From assembly GCF_003846175.1 (NCBI RefSeq), contig NZ_ML123049.1:766876-817563 (forward strand): a stretch of DNA of 50,688 bases, in the 5' to 3' direction. This stretch comes from Streptomyces sp. ADI95-17. Lineage in GTDB: Bacteria > Actinomycetota > Actinomycetes > Streptomycetales > Streptomycetaceae. The notes beneath the pieces are model-generated. The model saw only the letters and a program-made list of their open reading frames with translations, had not been told where the DNA came from and made no database searches. Of the stretch, positions 1 through 7,618 are shown piece after piece; the first letter of the stretch is position 1, and the number at the start of each line of letters is the position of its first letter. The position numbers and the translations under genes were made by a program.

Positions 1-133
1 CCGCTCCGCCGCCAACCGCGTGGTCTTCATGGCCGACGGGCGCATCGTCGAGGACCGCACTCCCGACGCGTTCTTCACCGCTCCGGAGAGCGACCGCGCC
101 AAGGACTTCCTGTCCAAGATCCTCAAGCACTGA
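1..133 (+). CDS. gluA: Glutamate-type ABC transporter ATP-binding protein, C-terminal end (partial)
   Basis: Only the last 43 residues are in the window, read in the frame starting at base 2 and ending in TGA at 131-133. The visible end (VVFMADGRIVEDRTPDAFF, then KDFLSKILKH) is the usual C-terminus of polar amino acid ABC transporter ATPases, where the segment after the H-loop reads 'F-M-D-x-G-x-I-x-E'. The next three genes encode the binding protein and two permeases of the same system, so this is the cytoplasmic ATPase of a glutamate-type importer. The Walker motifs lie outside the window. The GluA name rests on the gene order gluABCD known from actinobacteria. Confidence 0.85.
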   Translation, partial: RSAANRVVFMADGRIVEDRTPDAFFTAPESDRAKDFLSKILKH

Positions 134-144
134 CGGGGGGCTCC

Positions 145-1059
145 GTGTTGCGTACGAGAAAAGTTGTGGCCGCCTGCGCCGGCCTCCTGCTGGCGGTGCT
201 CGCCGCCGCGTGCGGCAAGGAGGGCAGCCCGCCGGTGAAGGGCCCGAAGCCCGAGCAGCTGCCGGTGTACAAGGTCGACACCGGTTTCCGGCTGCCCGCC
301 TCGCCGACCTGGACGAAGGCGAAGAAGCGCGGCTACCTCCGGGTCGGGGCCAAGGAGGACCAGCCCTACCTGGGCGAGAAGGACCCGGCCACCGGCATCT
401 ACTCCGGCTTCGACATCGAGATCGCCAAGATGATGTCGGCCTCGCTCGGCTTCGACCCGAAGACGATCCGCTTCAAGACGATCGCCTCCGCCAACCGCGA
501 GACGGCGCTGCAGAACGGACAGATCGACTACTACGTCGGCACCTACACCATCAACGCCATGCGCAAGAAGCTCGTCGGCTTCGCAGGCCCCTATTACATG
601 GCCGGGCAGGGACTTCTCGTCCGTACCGACGAGAACGACATCAACGGACCGCAGGACCTGGCCGGCAAGACGGTCTGCTCCGCCGCGGGGTCCACCCCGT
701 ACCAGCGCATCGCTGCCGACTACCCGAAGGCGATCCTGGTCGCCTACGACACGTACTCGATCTGCGTCGACAACCTTCTGACGTATCAGGTCGACGCCGT
801 CACCACGGACGACGCCATCCTGCTGGGCTTCGCGGCCAAGGCGCCCGAGGAGATGAAGGTCGTGGGCAAGCCGTTCTCCGAGGAGCCGTACGGCATCGGC
901 GTCCCGCGCAGTGACAACGCGCTGCGGTTCGCGCTCAACGACGCCCTGGAGGCCAACGAGAAGAACGGCAACTGGAAGAAGGCGTTCGAGGCCACACTCG
1001 GCCTCTCCGGAGTGCCCGCGCCGACACCGCCGCCCATCGACCGCTACCCGGCTACCTGA
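145..1059 (+). CDS. gluB: Glutamate-type ABC transporter substrate-binding lipoprotein
   Basis: 304 aa extracellular solute-binding protein (family 3), expected to be tethered to the membrane and to deliver glutamate or a similar polar amino acid to the GluCD permease. The N-terminus is a lipoprotein signal: positive MLRTRK, a hydrophobic stretch, then the lipobox LAAAC with lipidated Cys23. The mature part has the SBP_bac_3 features: 'RVGAKEDQPYLG' opening strand, 'GFDIEIAKMM' and 'AGKTVCSAAGSTPY'. The start is GTG at 145, preceded by a run of G (GACGGGGGG); it lies 11 bases after the gluA stop. It is the second gene of a four-gene operon with gluA, gluC and gluD. The precise substrate is inferred. 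Confidence 0.9.
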   Translation: MLRTRKVVAACAGLLLAVLAAACGKEGSPPVKGPKPEQLPVYKVDTGFRLPASPTWTKAKKRGYLRVGAKEDQPYLGEKDPATGIYSGFDIEIAKMMSASLGFDPKTIRFKTIASANRETALQNGQIDYYVGTYTINAMRKKLVGFAGPYYMAGQGLLVRTDENDINGPQDLAGKTVCSAAGSTPYQRIAADYPKAILVAYDTYSICVDNLLTYQVDAVTTDDAILLGFAAKAPEEMKVVGKPFSEEPYGIGVPRSDNALRFALNDALEANEKNGNWKKAFEATLGLSGVPAPTPPPIDRYPAT

Positions 1060-1076
1060 GAGGGCGGGCATCGACC

Positions 1077-1721
1077 ATGGACGTACTCACCGAGAATTTC
1101 TCGCTCTACGGCAAGGGCTTCCTGGGCACGGTCGAACTGACCGTCTACTCCTCGATCCTGGCCCTGGTCCTCGGCTTCTTCATGGCCTCCTGCCGGGTGT
1201 CTCCCGTCGGCTCGCTGCGGGTGCTCGGCACGGTCTGGGTGACGGTGCTGCGCAACACCCCGCTGACCCTGCTCTTCTTCGCGGTCCTGCTCGGACTGCC
1301 GCGCTTCGGACTGGTCCTGCCCTTCAAGGTCTTCGCGGTCCTCGCGCTCGGCTGCTACACCTCCGCGTTCATCTGCGAGGTGCTGCGCTCGGGCATCAAC
1401 ACCGTGCCGACCGGACAGGGCGAGGCGGCCCGCAGCCTCGGCATGACGTTCGGCCAGACGCTGAACACCGTGGTGCTGCCGCAGGCGTTCCGCTCCGTGA
1501 TCCCGCCGGTCGGCTCCACGCTCATCGCCCTCGCCAAGAACTCGGCGATCGCCGGGGCGTTCAGCGTCACCGAGCTGCTCGGCACCTACAAGACCCTCAA
1601 CGAGCTGGGCTACAGCATCATCTGGACCTTCATCTGGATCGCCGTCGGCTACCTCATCATCACCCTGTCCATCAGTGCGCTCTTCAACGTGATGGAGAAG
1701 CGCTGGGGAGTCGCCCGATGA
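1077..1721 (+). CDS. gluC: Glutamate-type ABC transporter permease, first subunit
   Basis: 214 aa inner-membrane permease of the HisMQ family. The first part (residues about 20-60) is a membrane helix beginning FLGTVELTVYSSILALVLG, the usual start of the permease domain. The EAA loop that docks on the ATPase is visible at about residues 115-135 (GQGEAARSLGMTFGQTLNTVVLPQA). It sits 17 bases after gluB and its TGA overlaps the ATG of gluD, so the two permease subunits are translationally coupled and probably form a heterodimer. Length and organisation are normal for the family. Confidence 0.9.
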   Translation: MDVLTENFSLYGKGFLGTVELTVYSSILALVLGFFMASCRVSPVGSLRVLGTVWVTVLRNTPLTLLFFAVLLGLPRFGLVLPFKVFAVLALGCYTSAFICEVLRSGINTVPTGQGEAARSLGMTFGQTLNTVVLPQAFRSVIPPVGSTLIALAKNSAIAGAFSVTELLGTYKTLNELGYSIIWTFIWIAVGYLIITLSISALFNVMEKRWGVAR

Positions 1722-2590
1722 CCACCCGCACCGCACCGTCCGCCACCGCGCTCTACGACATCCCGGGCCCGGCGACCCGCAAACGCCATCTGCTCTACGG
1801 GATCGTCTCCACGGCCCTGATCCTCGCCCTGTTCGGCTGGATCGTCTATCTGCTCTTCGACACCGGACAGTTCACCAGTGCCAAGTGGACACCCTTCGAG
1901 TACAAGGGCATTCAGGAGCTGTTGCTGCGCGGGCTGGGCAACACCCTCAAGGCGTTCGCGTACGCCGCGGTGCTCTCGCTCCTGCTCGGCGCGGTCCTCG
2001 CCGTCGGCCGGCTCTCCGACCACCGGGCCGTGCGCTGGATCGCGACGCTGCTGGTGGAGTTCTTCCGGGCCATGCCCGTACTGGTGATGATCTTCTTCAT
2101 CTTCGTGGCGCTGAAGGTGCAGCCGCTGCCCGCCCTGGTCACCGGCCTGACCCTGTACAACGGCTCGGTGCTCGCCGAGGTGTTCCGCACCGGGATCATC
2201 TCGGTGGAGCGCGGCCAGTCGGAGGCCGCCTACGCCCTGGGGCTGCGCAAGACGCAGGTCACCACGTTCGTACTGGCCCCGCAGGCGGTACGCGCCATGC
2301 TGCCCACGATCATCAGCCAGTTGGTCGTGGCGCTGAAGGACACCTCGCTCGGCTATCTGATCACCTACGAGGAATTCCTCCACGCGGGCAAGCTCATCGC
2401 ATCCAACCTCGACTACGATCTTCCCTTCATCCCCGTGGTGATGGTGATCTCGCCGATCTACATCGGGATGTGCATGCTGCTCTCCTGGTTCGCGACCTGG
2501 GTGGCCAAGCGGGAACGGCGCAATCCGAAGATGAAGGCCGTGGAGATCGCACCGGCCGAACCAGGAACGCTGCTGCCGGGAGTGCAGTAG
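1718..2590 (+). CDS. gluD: Glutamate-type ABC transporter permease, second subunit
   Basis: 290 aa permease, longer than its partner because of an N-terminal cytoplasmic arm and an extra membrane helix (HLLYGIVSTALILALFGWIVYLL, about residues 25-47). The HisMQ-type core follows, with LLLRGLGNTLKAFAYAAVLSL near residue 70 and the EAA loop GQSEAAYALGLRKTQVTTFVLAPQA near residues 165-190. I chose ATG 1718, which shares ATGA with the gluC stop; in-frame codons upstream lie inside gluC. It ends the operon and is followed by a hairpin. Expected to pair with GluC in the membrane. Confidence 0.9.
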   Translation: MTTRTAPSATALYDIPGPATRKRHLLYGIVSTALILALFGWIVYLLFDTGQFTSAKWTPFEYKGIQELLLRGLGNTLKAFAYAAVLSLLLGAVLAVGRLSDHRAVRWIATLLVEFFRAMPVLVMIFFIFVALKVQPLPALVTGLTLYNGSVLAEVFRTGIISVERGQSEAAYALGLRKTQVTTFVLAPQAVRAMLPTIISQLVVALKDTSLGYLITYEEFLHAGKLIASNLDYDLPFIPVVMVISPIYIGMCMLLSWFATWVAKRERRNPKMKAVEIAPAEPGTLLPGVQ

Positions 2591-2592
2591 CC

Positions 2593-2614
2593 GGGGCCGC
2601 CACCAGGCGGTCCC
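2593..2614. terminator. Hairpin between gluD and the convergent hydrolase gene
   Basis: Stem GGGGCCGCC (2593-2601), loop ACCA, stem GGCGGTCCC (2606-2614), with nine pairs including one G-U. It begins three bases after the gluD stop, the right place for an intrinsic terminator of the glu operon. There is no T-tract, which is common for Streptomyces terminators. Confidence 0.6.
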
Positions 2615-2648
2615 AGCGGAGCGGTGCCCGCCCGGCAGCAGCCGGTGA

Positions 2649-4244
2649 TCACTTCTCGCGCAACGGCACGGACACGTACGACGGGTCCGCCGGGGACGAG
2701 GAGAAGGTCAGCTGTGATCCGGTCGGGTTGTGCTCGATGTAGAGCGGATCGACGGTGTCGATCACCAGGGTGAGACGGTGACCGGCCGGAACGTCGTAGG
2801 CGGTGGAGAACAGCTCCAGGTCTACGGGGAACGGCCGGCCCGGCGTCCGCCCGTGGAAGGTATAGGGGGCGTTGCTGACCAGCTTTCCGAGGCCGAGCGG
2901 CCCTTCGTCGTAGAGATACGCGACGAAGGTGCCGCTTTCCTCGTTCGGGGTCACCGTGGTGTGGAGCTTCGCCGTGCCCCGGACATGCTGCGGTGTCGCG
3001 TACTTCCCGGACTGCCAGACGCCCGCGAAGGCACGGGGGAGAAGGGGGACGGAGGCGATCGGCGGCAGCTTCACGAACTGGTCGAGCGCGTTGGACAGCA
3101 TGACGATGCCGCCGTTGGCGCCGGAGTCGATGTTCGCGAGGATCCGCTTGGTGCCGTCGAGCCCGATCCGCTCCTCGGCGGCCCCCACCGACTTCCAGTC
3201 CGGGTAGCCCTCGTAGCCGCCGTCCGTACGGGACTTGAGCTGGACCGGTGGCTCCTGGTCGATGCCGTTGCGCTCGCCCTTGAGATAGCGGTCGAACCAG
3301 CGGTGGGCGTCGGTCCAGGTGTCGTTGGGCAGGCCGAGCAGTCCGGTGGCCTCCGCCGTGGCGTGGTCGCCCGGTCGGAACTCCAGCCGCTTGGGGCCGC
3401 TGAGCTTCTCGTAGAACGAGGCGTACTGGTTGGGCGGGAAGATCGTGTCGCCCCAGGCGTTGCCCATCATGACGGCGGCGCCGTTGGCGTTGATCTCGTC
3501 GAGGTACGAGGCGGGGGAGCGCTTCTTCCCCCAGGCGATCATGTCTTCTTCCTTGGCGAGGTCGGAGCCCAGGAAGTCGGTGAGCGTCCGGGTCAGCTCG
3601 TCGCTCGGGCGGCCGGTGAGCAGTCCGGAGCCGCCGAGCAGGGCGGCGGCCTGGAGGTGCTGGGTGCGGCCGCTGTAGATCGAGTCGATGAGATCGGCCC
3701 AGCCGCTGAGCGCGACCACGGCCTTGATCCGCTTGTCGTGTCCGGCCGCGAGGAGGCTGATGCCCGCGCCGTAGGAGACGCCGCCCATGCCGATGCGGTC
3801 CGGGTCGGAGGGGGTGTTGGCGAGGGCCCAGTCGATGACCGAGGAGACGTCCGCGAGATCCGGCGGTCCCGCGACCTCGATCTTCCCGCCGGAGAGCCAG
3901 AAGCCCCGAGAGGTGTAACTCACCACCACATAGCCGGAGTCGGCGAGCTGCTGTGCCTGGGCGAAGTATTCGACCTGCGGCAGGCCCCAGCTGGTGGGCA
4001 GCACGATCAGCGGGTGCTCGGCGCCGGGCTCCGCTCCGGCCGGCGTGAACACATTGCCCTTGAGGGTGATCCCGCCGGAGCCGGGGATGTCGTGGAACTC
4101 CGGGCCCGGCGCCGACGCCGCGACCGGCGCGGCGGGAGTCCGGGCGGCGGCCGCCGGAGCCGCGGCGAGGGCGGCTCCGGCGAAGAGGACGGCGGCGGTT
4201 CCGATGGACGCGGTGGTGCGCAGAGCCGGGTACGGACGTCCCAC
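2649..4244 (-). CDS. Secreted alpha/beta hydrolase of the CocE/X-Pro dipeptidyl-peptidase type
   Basis: 531 aa. Residues 1-34 form a Sec-type signal peptide (MGRPYPALRT, hydrophobic core, AAPAAAA), so the enzyme is probably exported. The alpha/beta hydrolase core follows, with oxyanion-region strand HPLIVLPTSWG, and the nucleophile elbow GVSYGAG with Ser157 in the GxSYxG form used by CocE/NonD and X-Pro dipeptidyl-peptidase family members. The last 150-200 residues look like the jelly-roll PepX C-terminal domain (FHGRTPGRPFPVDLELFSTAYDVPAGHRLTLVIDT). The upstream region (4245-4340) carries several GGTAAC-type repeats. The substrate (ester, peptide or drug) cannot be told from the sequence. 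Convergent with gluD. Confidence 0.85.
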   Translation of the reverse strand: MGRPYPALRTTASIGTAAVLFAGAALAAAPAAAARTPAAPVAASAPGPEFHDIPGSGGITLKGNVFTPAGAEPGAEHPLIVLPTSWGLPQVEYFAQAQQLADSGYVVVSYTSRGFWLSGGKIEVAGPPDLADVSSVIDWALANTPSDPDRIGMGGVSYGAGISLLAAGHDKRIKAVVALSGWADLIDSIYSGRTQHLQAAALLGGSGLLTGRPSDELTRTLTDFLGSDLAKEEDMIAWGKKRSPASYLDEINANGAAVMMGNAWGDTIFPPNQYASFYEKLSGPKRLEFRPGDHATAEATGLLGLPNDTWTDAHRWFDRYLKGERNGIDQEPPVQLKSRTDGGYEGYPDWKSVGAAEERIGLDGTKRILANIDSGANGGIVMLSNALDQFVKLPPIASVPLLPRAFAGVWQSGKYATPQHVRGTAKLHTTVTPNEESGTFVAYLYDEGPLGLGKLVSNAPYTFHGRTPGRPFPVDLELFSTAYDVPAGHRLTLVIDTVDPLYIEHNPTGSQLTFSSSPADPSYVSVPLREK

Positions 4245-4282
4245 GGGTCACTCCTCACGGGCGCGGGGCAAAGTGACCCGAC

Positions 4283-4337
4283 GGTAACCCCGGCTCCTTA
4301 CCCGTGGTAACTCATCGGTAAGTTACGTGAGGGTAAC
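4283..4337. promoter_or_regulatory. Cluster of GGTAAC repeats upstream of the hydrolase gene
   Basis: Four direct copies of GGTAAC/GGTAAG start at 4283, 4306, 4317 and 4332, with inverted copies TTACCC at 4299 and GTTAC at 4322. TTACC-cgt-GGTAA and GTTAC-gtgag-GGTAAC make small inverted repeats. The cluster lies 40-95 bases upstream of the minus-strand hydrolase start, where a promoter and operator are expected. A similar TTACC-N4-GGTAA element precedes the amidase gene at 37211-37226. The regulator is not known. Confidence 0.45.
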
Positions 4338-4341
4338 AATT

Positions 4342-4365
4342 GCCGGGCCTGTGGTGAGGCCCGGC
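4342..4365. terminator. Terminator hairpin after the L,D-transpeptidase gene
   Basis: Perfect nine-base stem GCCGGGCCT (4342-4350) and AGGCCCGGC (4357-4365) with a six-base loop. It lies 16 bases past the stop of the minus-strand L,D-transpeptidase gene. Confidence 0.65.
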
Positions 4366-4380
4366 GCCCCGTCCCTCCCG

Positions 4381-5592
4381 CTACAGCGCGCTCTTAGCCC
4401 GCCAGTCGGCCCACGACACGTTCCACGCTCCGTACCCGTTGCCCTCCGCGACCGTGCCCTTGGCGTCCGTGCCGGTGATCTCGAACGGGTCGCCGACCCG
4501 CACCTGCCCGTACAGCGCGCCGGCGTCGGCGTCGCTCATCCCGACGCAGCCCGAACTGTGGTTGGCCACCCCGAAGTAGGCCGCGTTCCACGGTGCCGCG
4601 TGGGCGTACATCCCCGACCAGGTCAGCCGCATCGACGAGTCGACCATCTTGTCGTAGGCGTCGCCGAGACCGACCGTCTCGGAGCGCATGTTGATCGTGC
4701 CCTCCTTGGACATCAGCACGGCGGTCCCGCGCCAGGACGCCTTCTCGCCGCCCGGGGTGCCGGCCGACATGGGCACGTCCATGACGGTCTTCCCGTCCCG
4801 CTTCAGCGCGAGCCGGTGGCGGTCGAGGTCGACCTTGACCACCTGCTCGGCGCCGATCGTGAAGGTGGTCCGGTAGTCGCGTACGAACCAGCCGCCGGAC
4901 CTGCCCGAGTCGATGCCGTTCAGATCGGCGTCGAGCGTGACCTTCGTACCGGACTTCCAGTACTCCTTGGGCCGCCAGTCGACGCGGTCCTTGCCGGAGT
5001 AGTCCTGCAACCAGCCCCAGGAGCCCTCGGTGTTGTTCGAGGTGGAGACCTTCAGGGCCTTCTCGACCGCCGCCCTGTCCTTCACCGGGTTGTCGAAGAC
5101 GACCGACAGCGGCTGGGCGATGCCGACCGTGGTGTTCTTGCCGGGGGCCAGCGTCAGCTTGTTGACCTTGTCGGCGGCGGCGGTGGTGAAGCCCGCCTTG
5201 CCGCTGCCGCCCTCGGTGGTCTTCGCCTCGACGCCGTACGTGGTGCCGGGCGCGGCCACCCGGTCCGACGTCCAGGTCCTGCCGTCGGCGGATATCCGGC
5301 CGGTGAGCGCCTCGCCCCCGTCCGCGCGCACCGCGACCGACTTCAGCTTCCCGGCGTCGAGCGTCACCTTCACCGGCGTCCCCGGGGCGGCCTGGCCGCC
5401 CCGCAGGTTCACCGAGATCCTGGCCTCCGAGGACTTGGCCGCGCCGCCCTTGTCCGACTCCGAGCCCGAGGCGGCGGCACCGGAACAGGCGGTGAGCATG
5501 ACACCGAGCGCCGCGCTACCGGCGACCAGGGTGAGCCGGGCCGGGCGGCCGAGCGGAGCGGTGCGGCGTACGGGCCGGCGTGCAGCGATCAA
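4381..5592 (-). CDS. L,D-transpeptidase lipoprotein with Ig-like domains
   Basis: 403 aa with a TTG start at 5592, chosen because GGAGG lies eight bases upstream and because it places a lipoprotein signal (VAGSAALGVMLTACSG, lipobox LTAC) correctly. After the lipidated Cys there are two Ig-like segments (about residues 65-270), then the YkuD catalytic domain. The active-site motif is HSSGCVGM with nucleophile Cys349, matching the HGC-type motif of LdtMt2-like enzymes. The enzyme would form 3-3 crosslinks in peptidoglycan outside the membrane. It is divergent from a MurJ-type lipid II flippase, fitting a cell-wall role. Starts further upstream would bury the signal peptide. Confidence 0.9.
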   Translation of the reverse strand: MIAARRPVRRTAPLGRPARLTLVAGSAALGVMLTACSGAAASGSESDKGGAAKSSEARISVNLRGGQAAPGTPVKVTLDAGKLKSVAVRADGGEALTGRISADGRTWTSDRVAAPGTTYGVEAKTTEGGSGKAGFTTAAADKVNKLTLAPGKNTTVGIAQPLSVVFDNPVKDRAAVEKALKVSTSNNTEGSWGWLQDYSGKDRVDWRPKEYWKSGTKVTLDADLNGIDSGRSGGWFVRDYRTTFTIGAEQVVKVDLDRHRLALKRDGKTVMDVPMSAGTPGGEKASWRGTAVLMSKEGTINMRSETVGLGDAYDKMVDSSMRLTWSGMYAHAAPWNAAYFGVANHSSGCVGMSDADAGALYGQVRVGDPFEITGTDAKGTVAEGNGYGAWNVSWADWRAKSAL

Positions 5593-5878
5593 CGGAAAAA
5601 CCTCCAAGGCATTGCTTCTCGCCGAGAGAGAGGCGCACAGTCGGCGAGCGGTTCCGCAAAACGGCCGAAAACCGGGAAATGCCCTGTGTGACATGTAACG
5701 CAGCAGATCGGTCATCGTCCGGTCACATACGCCGCTCGGCCCCGGCTCGAACCGTTCGGCGAGCACCCGGTGCCGGACGTGGCGCGCGGTACCCTCCACC
5801 CCTGACCCCGACGACCCCCTTCGCGCCCCTCCGCCGGAAGCCCGGCACCGGCGGCCGGGTCGTCGAGACGCGCGGAGA

Positions 5879-7618
5879 GTGGGAGACATCGGTGGGCGGA
5901 GCCGCGGACAACACGCTGTACCAGGGGTACCGGAGGTACCCGGCACAACCGGCCCGCCGGTGACCGCCACCGAAGCGGCCACCACCGAGGCCGCGGACCA
6001 CAAGCCCCGTTCGGTGCTGCGCAACGGCGCCGTCATGGCGGCCGGCTCCATCGTCTCCCGGGCGACCGGCTTCATACGCTCGGCGGTCATCGTCGCCGCG
6101 CTCGGCACCGGGCTCCAGGCCGACGGGTACAACGTCGCCAACACCGTGCCCAACATCCTCTACACCCTGCTCATCGGCGGCGCCCTCAACGCCGTCTTCG
6201 TCCCCGAACTGGTGCGCGCGGCGAAGAACCACGCCGACGGCGGAGCCGCGTACACCGACCGGCTGCTCACCCTCTGCGCCCTCGGCCTCCTCGCCCTCAC
6301 CGGCATCACCGTCCTCGCCGCCCCGTGGATCGTCTCGGTCTACGCCCCCGGCTACCACGGCCCACAGGCGGAACTGACCGTCGCCCTGGCCCGCTACTGC
6401 CTGCCGCAGATCCTCTTCTACGGACTGTTCACCCTCCTCGGCCAAGTGCTCAACGCCCGGGGCCGGTTCGGCGCGATGATGTGGACCCCGGTCCTCAACA
6501 ACATCGTGATCATCGCCGTGTTCGGGCTCCACCTGAGCATCGCGGCGGGCTCCGACGGCACGCTGACCCAGGCGCAGGCCCGGCTGCTCGGCTGGGGCAC
6601 GACCGCCGGGATCGTCGTCCAGACGCTCGCCCTGGTGCCCGCGCTGCGCGCCGCGAGGTTCCGCTGGCGGCCCCGGTTCGACTGGCGGGGCAGCGGCCTC
6701 ACCCGGCCGCTGCGCGCGGCCGGCTGGCTGGTCGCACTCGTGCTGACCAACCAGATCGCCTACTGGGTGGTGACCCGGCTCTCCACCACCGTGGGCCAGC
6801 GCGCCGCGGACATGGACCTGGCGGGAGGCCCCGGCTACACCGCGTACAGCTACGCCTATCAGCTGTGGGTGGTCCCGCACGGCATCGTGACCGTCTCGCT
6901 GGTCACCGCGCTGATGCCCCGGATGAGCCGGGCGGCGGCCGACAACGACCTGCCGGGCCTGCGGCGCGACGTCTCGTACGCCCTGCGCACCTCGGCCGCG
7001 ATCGTGGTGCCCGCGACGGCCCTGCTGTTCGCGCTGGCACCGTGGATGATGGGAGCGGTGTACGGGTACGGGCGCACGGACGACGCGGGCATCGCCGTGA
7101 TGGCGGGCATGATGATGGCGTTCGCGCCCGGACTCGTCGCCTACTCGGGGCAGTACGTGCTCTCCCGGGCGTTCTACGCGATGAGCGACACCCGCACACC
7201 GTTCTTCCTCAACCTGGTGATCGCGGTGCTCAACGCCGGACTCTCGGCCGCCGCGTATCTGCTGCTGCCGGTCCGCTGGGCCGTGACAGGAATGGCCGGC
7301 GCCTACTCCGTCGCCCTGTTCGCCGGCTTCGCCACCACCGCGTACGTGCTGCACCGCAGGGTCCGCGGCAGCGGCGCGACCTCACCGCTGCGCTCGCCCA
7401 CGCTGTGGGCGCAGCTCCGGCTGGCGGCCGCGACCGTGCCCGCCGGAACGGCGGCGTACTTCGCCGCCCGGGCCTGCGCGGGCCACGGGGACTTCGCGGC
7501 GGTGGGCGCGGGCACCCTGGTGCTGCTGCTCGCGGTGGCACTGCTGGCGCGCCCCCTCCGGCTGCGGGAGGTCAGCGCCGTGCTCACGGCGGGCCGAAGG
7601 CGGCTGCGGCGGACCTGA
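5879..7618 (+). CDS. murJ: MurJ-type lipid II flippase (MviN family membrane protein)
   Basis: 579 aa polytopic membrane protein of the MOP superfamily. The typical MurJ N-terminal core is clear: SVLRNGAVMAAGSIVSRATG, FIRSAVIVAALG, NVANTVPNILYTLLIGGALNAVFVPELVRA. About fourteen hydrophobic segments follow. MurJ moves lipid II across the membrane for peptidoglycan synthesis. GTG 5879 is the longest start; GTG 5960 would remove a 27-residue Gly/Pro-rich leader and is also possible, neither having a strong ribosome binding site. Streptomyces genomes usually carry more than one MviN paralogue, so this may not be the essential copy. Its last 237 bases are overlapped on the other strand by the read-through tail of the truncated rph-like gene. 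Confidence 0.88.
   Translation: MGDIGGRSRGQHAVPGVPEVPGTTGPPVTATEAATTEAADHKPRSVLRNGAVMAAGSIVSRATGFIRSAVIVAALGTGLQADGYNVANTVPNILYTLLIGGALNAVFVPELVRAAKNHADGGAAYTDRLLTLCALGLLALTGITVLAAPWIVSVYAPGYHGPQAELTVALARYCLPQILFYGLFTLLGQVLNARGRFGAMMWTPVLNNIVIIAVFGLHLSIAAGSDGTLTQAQARLLGWGTTAGIVVQTLALVPALRAARFRWRPRFDWRGSGLTRPLRAAGWLVALVLTNQIAYWVVTRLSTTVGQRAADMDLAGGPGYTAYSYAYQLWVVPHGIVTVSLVTALMPRMSRAAADNDLPGLRRDVSYALRTSAAIVVPATALLFALAPWMMGAVYGYGRTDDAGIAVMAGMMMAFAPGLVAYSGQYVLSRAFYAMSDTRTPFFLNLVIAVLNAGLSAAAYLLLPVRWAVTGMAGAYSVALFAGFATTAYVLHRRVRGSGATSPLRSPTLWAQLRLAAATVPAGTAAYFAARACAGHGDFAAVGAGTLVLLLAVALLARPLRLREVSAVLTAGRRRLRRT

Noticed and set aside
2730..4310. 526-codon plus-strand frame opposite the secreted hydrolase
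   Set aside because: Antisense shadow; low-complexity product, no ribosome binding site, and the other strand has signal peptide and catalytic motif.
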